Under the pieces are notes generated by a model. It had not been told where the DNA came from and did not search any database. It was given only the letters and a program-made list of their open reading frames with translations. A stretch of DNA of 6,419 nucleotides from JAJISK01 sp046759865. Its GTDB lineage: Archaea; Thermoplasmatota; Thermoplasmata; RBG-16-68-12; JAJISG01. The translations under genes and the position numbers were made by a program. This document shows, one piece after another, positions 5,897 through 6,419 of the stretch. Positions within the stretch are counted from its first letter, which is position 1; every line of letters starts with the position of its first letter. Location of the stretch: the NCBI GenBank assembly GCA_046759865.1, contig JBHIDB010000065.1:1-6419 (forward strand). Reading direction: 5' to 3'.

Positions 5897-6121
5897 CCTT
5901 GCTTTGCCCTTCCCTCCCGCCGACGTTCTTAAGCCGAGTCCCCCTGCCCAACGTGTGGCCCCCCCGTCTTCAGGAAGGAGGGCAGGATGCCCTTGGTGTC
6001 CCCTTGCGAGGCGTCTCGCCGGGATCGGCCAGAGCCTTGAGGCCTGACACGGTCGGAGGGTGTTCCATAATAAGCTGAACCCGTCATCTGTGGCGGCGTC
6101 GAGAAGCACGGATTCGGTAGT

Positions 6122-6130
6122 CTTATATAG
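6122..6130 (+). promoter_or_regulatory. TATA box of the thermosome gene
   Basis: CTTATATAG is the clearest archaeal TATA box in the window. With its centre near 6126, transcription should start near 6152, giving a leader of about 26 nt to ATG 6178. The strong match fits a highly expressed chaperonin gene. I see no recognisable heat-shock operator. Confidence 0.7.
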
Positions 6131-6166
6131 AAAGTCTAACATAGATGGGAATCGAAGCATCATTTC

Positions 6167-6171
6167 GAGGT
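6167..6171 (+). promoter_or_regulatory. Shine-Dalgarno deciding the thermosome start
   Basis: GAGGT lies six bases before ATG 6178 and would be on the predicted mRNA. An in-frame ATG at 6145 would add eleven residues but has no such site and lies before the predicted transcription start, so 6178 is preferred. The GA of the site can pair in a small hairpin (6152-6156 with 6164-6168). Confidence 0.55.
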
Positions 6172-6177
6172 AGGAGC

Positions 6178-6419
6178 ATGATTTCGGGAGGAACACCGAT
6201 ACTGGTTCTCAAGGAAGGCACCAGCCGCGAGCGCGGCAAGGGCGCCCAGTTTAACAACATCTCCGCGGCCAAGGCAGTCGCCGACGCGGTTCGTTCCACC
6301 CTCGGACCCCGAGGGATGGACAAGATGTTGGTCGACAGCCTCGGAGATGTCGTGATCACCAACGATGGGGTCACGATTCTCAAGGAGATCGACATCGAAC
6401 ACCCCGCCGCCAAGATGCT
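6178..6419 (+). CDS. Thermosome subunit (group II chaperonin), N-terminal part (runs off the right edge)
   Basis: The first 80 residues of a CCT/TriC-like archaeal chaperonin subunit, which folds proteins in an ATP-driven double-ring complex in the cytoplasm. The family N-terminus is clear: PILVLKEGTSRERGKGAQ at 7-24, then NNISAAKAVADAVRSTLGPRG at 26-46 with the TLGPRG nucleotide-binding loop at 41-46. DKMLVD follows at 48-53, and GDVVITNDGVTIL at 56-68 holds the NDG motif of the ATP site. Full-length family members are about 540-550 aa, so about 85 percent of the gene is outside the window. The start is set by the Shine-Dalgarno at 6167 and the TATA box at 6122. Archaea often carry two or three paralogous subunits, and this fragment does not show which one this is. 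The gene points away from the phosphatase operon and has its own promoter. Confidence 0.95.
   Translation, partial: MISGGTPILVLKEGTSRERGKGAQFNNISAAKAVADAVRSTLGPRGMDKMLVDSLGDVVITNDGVTILKEIDIEHPAAKM

Larger units (their letters stand above)
5865..6177. other. 313-nt divergent intergenic region between the phosphatase and thermosome genes
   Basis: This region carries a promoter at each end: the phosphatase TATA-like box near 5892 (minus) and the thermosome TATA box near 6126 (plus). In between I find no tRNA, no long protein-like frame and no T-rich terminator. Two small items stand out. One is a 7-bp inverted repeat, TAAGAAC 5891-5897 and GTTCTTA 5925-5931. The other is a 17-codon frame at 5987-6040 preceded by AAGGAGGG at 5975-5982, with a short hairpin (AGGGC 5979-5983 / GCCCT 5989-5993) over its ribosome binding site and ATG. 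A further small hairpin is GCGAG 6006-6010 / CTCGC 6015-6019. The middle is GC-rich like the rest of the window, so these could be chance. Confidence 0.7.

Noticed and set aside
5865..5951. 29-residue N-terminal extension of the phosphatase from ATG 5951
   Set aside because: It would span both candidate TATA boxes and matches nothing I know in the family.
5268..6047. 259-aa plus-strand frame antisense to the phosphatase
   Set aside because: It is a shadow of the IMPase gene, rich in Pro, Arg, Gly and His, and crosses the intergenic region without motifs or a fitting promoter.
6145..6177. Eleven-residue extension of the thermosome from ATG 6145
   Set aside because: It is in frame, but the ATG lies upstream of the predicted transcription start and has no Shine-Dalgarno, while ATG 6178 does.
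5865..6177. A tRNA or CRISPR element in the intergenic region
   Set aside because: I found no T-loop consensus with paired arms on either strand and no regularly spaced repeats.

Overview
The window is GC-rich chromosomal DNA (roughly two thirds G+C by eye) from an archaeon. Four things point to archaea: the start of a group II chaperonin (thermosome) gene at the right edge, a euryarchaeal-type GlmM/GlmU pair, separate IMPase-family and NAD kinase genes in the order known from euryarchaea, and TATA-like boxes placed about 25 nt before start codons. A high-GC Euryarchaeota or Thermoplasmatota lineage is my best guess, but the sequence does not fix the lineage. I see no mobile element, CRISPR array, rRNA or tRNA.

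Layout from left to right. (1) 1-158, minus strand: N-terminal part of a small unrecognised gene that runs off the left edge. (2) 159-281: a divergent promoter region. (3) 282-3938, plus strand: a three-gene operon, glmM-type phosphosugar mutase, then a GlmU-like two-domain nucleotidylyltransferase/acetyltransferase (4-nt ATGA overlap), then a GT4 glycosyltransferase (1-nt gap). (4) 5864-3914, minus strand: a second three-gene operon, IMPase-family phosphatase, NAD kinase and a JAMM/MPN metalloprotease-like protein, joined by two GTGA overlaps. The two operons converge, and their last genes share 25 nt at their 3' ends. (5) 5865-6177: a 313-nt divergent intergenic region. (6) 6178 to the right edge, plus strand: thermosome subunit, N-terminal 80 residues.

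How the genes work together. The plus operon should make UDP-GlcNAc (GlcN-6-P to GlcN-1-P by the mutase, then acetylation and uridylylation by the two-domain enzyme) and pass an activated sugar to a glycosyltransferase that builds a surface glycan, glycolipid or other glycoconjugate. The minus operon pairs an NAD kinase with a phosphatase whose relatives remove phosphate from inositol phosphate, fructose bisphosphate or NADP. A plausible role is control of the NAD/NADP ratio, with a JAMM-type isopeptidase-like protein as an unexplained third member.

Most of the window is ordinary core metabolism. The items most worth a second look are the JAMM gene co-transcribed with NAD kinase, the phosphatase/NAD kinase junction (these two are one protein in Methanocaldococcus), two promoters placed for leaderless mRNAs, and small structures in the leader upstream of the thermosome gene.
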